From Thermoflexibacter ruber (GTDB lineage Bacteria; Bacteroidota; Bacteroidia; Cytophagales; Thermoflexibacteraceae), in contig NZ_FONY01000032.1 in assembly GCF_900113045.1 (NCBI RefSeq), positions 1 through 64,000 of the forward strand: a DNA stretch of 64,000 bases, read 5' to 3'. Below the pieces are notes generated by a model. The model did not search any database. It saw only the letters and a program-made list of their open reading frames with translations, and had not been told where the DNA came from. Within the stretch, counting starts at the first letter, position 1, and each line of letters opens with the position of its first letter. Both the position numbers and the translations under genes were made by a program. Positions 63,457 through 64,000 of this stretch are shown here, piece by piece.

Positions 63457-63679
63457 AAAATAATTCTTTTGCAAGTCTGGCGTGTAGGTCTGGGGGACGG
63501 ATTTTTATATGTTGCGAAGCGTTGGCATTTTGTCTGTCGTTTTAGTATTTGTTTGTTGTTGATAGTGGCGTCTTTTAGGGTTGCTACTAACGAAACAGCA
63601 TTTGTGCAGAGCGGGTTTGCTGGCTTGGTAGAGAGCTAATAAAAAACCGCTCACTTGCATCAAAGTTTGATGGTACAAA
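63457..63679. other. Intergenic region without a recognised gene
   Basis: More GC-rich than other gaps. A plus-strand open frame here (ending at 63639) has no start context, no family and an odd composition. The minus strand reads as AGCAAACCCGCTCTGCAC and similar words that recall abundant Bacteroidota intergenic repeats, but no defined copy can be bounded. Confidence 0.4.
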
Positions 63680-63716
63680 AAATGCTGTTGCGGTCATCTT
63701 CCCTACAACAGCATTT
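63680..63716. terminator. Strong hairpin terminator AAATGCTGTTG/CAACAGCATTT
   Basis: Exact 11-base arms (63680-63690, 63706-63716) around a 15-base loop. T-runs follow on both strands: six T on the minus strand, and a long T tract after TGCTTATTA on the plus strand. It would end transcription of the barrel gene entering from the right. Confidence 0.75.
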
Positions 63717-63883
63717 GCTTATTATTTTTTTTTTGAATATTGCTAAAAATTATTTTAAGCTTTTTTACAATAATGAAAGACTTTTTCCTATCTACGTAGA
63801 GATTGTATTTCAGAAGTTTTAAATAACTTAGCAATATTTTCTACAAAATATTCCTTTTTGACAGAGCAACCTCCCCAAAAATT

Positions 63884-64000
63884 TTAAAAAGTAACATTCA
63901 AATTGACATAGTAATATCCTCCATTAAAGCCAAATTGGGTAACATTGCGGCTATATACAAAGCGCCCAAATGAACTATTGTCTAAGGCAACAGTATTGGT
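63884..64000 (-). CDS. C-terminal end of an outer-membrane beta-barrel protein (partial)
   Basis: The minus strand reads an open frame from the window edge to a TAA at 63884-63886, giving 38 residues ending FVYSRNVTQFGFNGGYYYVNLNVTF. Alternating hydrophobic and polar residues with a C-terminal Phe are the signature of outer-membrane barrels, such as TonB-dependent receptors or OmpA-type proteins; the family cannot be chosen from this fragment. The bulk of the gene lies beyond the window. A strong terminator stands 167 bases downstream. Confidence 0.65.
   Translation of the reverse strand, partial: TNTVALDNSSFGRFVYSRNVTQFGFNGGYYYVNLNVTF

Noticed and set aside
63322-63639. 105-codon plus-strand frame at the right end
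   Set aside because: It overlaps the start of the helicase gene antisense, crosses its promoter, and has no family.
1-64000. tRNA, rRNA, riboswitch and CRISPR searches by eye
   Set aside because: No tRNA T-arm pattern, rRNA segment, repeat-spacer array or known riboswitch core was recognised in the gaps; a covariance-model scan would be needed to exclude small RNAs.

Overview
The window is a piece of chromosome from a Bacteroidota bacterium, most likely a member of the Cytophagales. The evidence is an AT-rich sequence, promoters of the TTTG-N19/21-TAnnTTTG type (clearest before rpsT and at 8032 and 38579), a PorZ-like type IX secretion protein with a C-terminal sorting domain, an OstA-like LPS transport protein, and DUF2851, DUF2027/Smr and 7TMR-DISM/SpoIIE proteins. 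No rRNA, tRNA or CRISPR array was recognised. Most of the window is ordinary housekeeping and envelope biology. Accessory DNA sits at both ends: an IS630-like transposase and a broken type ISP methylase on the left, and a two-gene helicase/methylase module on the right.

Layout. 1-830: start of a transposase beside the N-terminal remnant of a type ISP restriction-modification gene. 1050-6358: OstA-like protein, family 9 glycosyltransferase, glutathionylspermidine-synthase-like ligase, DUF2027/Smr protein. 6822-20192: ECF sigma factor, PAP2 phosphatase, S9 peptidase, Gfo/Idh/MocA oxidoreductase, UDP-sugar dehydrogenase, ribosomal protein S20, DUF2851, GNAT, a secreted protein, C69 dipeptidase, cold-shock protein, deoxynucleoside kinase divergent from cytidine deaminase, ABA4-like membrane protein. 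20177-28190: family 2 glycosyltransferase, a membrane histidine kinase, then two tandem 7TM receptor/SpoIIE phosphatases and a small outer-membrane protein. 28207-37498: LptF/LptG permease, diadenylate cyclase, D-threonine-aldolase-like enzyme, orphan MoaD, L-threonine aldolase, KDG-kinase-like protein, and an operon of holin-like protein, kynurenine 3-monooxygenase and glycerate kinase.

37600-39230 looks like a small metal-responsive group: a Cys-Cys membrane protein, a His-rich lipoprotein and a secreted lipoprotein. Near-identical TTGCAAyATTGTTGCA palindromes lie directly on two of its promoters, and the probable regulator is of the Fur/Zur type. 39354-47594 holds a methyltransferase, a lipoprotein joining a c-type-haem-like motif to a copper monooxygenase, a beta-barrel protein, a 1254-residue histidine kinase with a translationally coupled membrane protein, and an acyl-CoA thioesterase. 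48593-50567 is a tandem pair of signal-less, lysozyme-like proteins, followed by porZ. 53160-56064 has a broken HxlR regulator, a YdeI-like protein, a HisA-like TIM barrel lacking two catalytic residues, and an SGNH esterase.

56578-63401 encodes a PLD-nuclease/SNF2 helicase and an Eco57I-type adenine methylase 2 bp apart, a probable restriction-type defence system with the nuclease on the helicase. The right edge holds the last 38 residues of an outer-membrane barrel protein. The items most worth following are the helicase/methylase pair, the TTGCAA operators, the lysozyme-like pair and the altered HisA-like protein.
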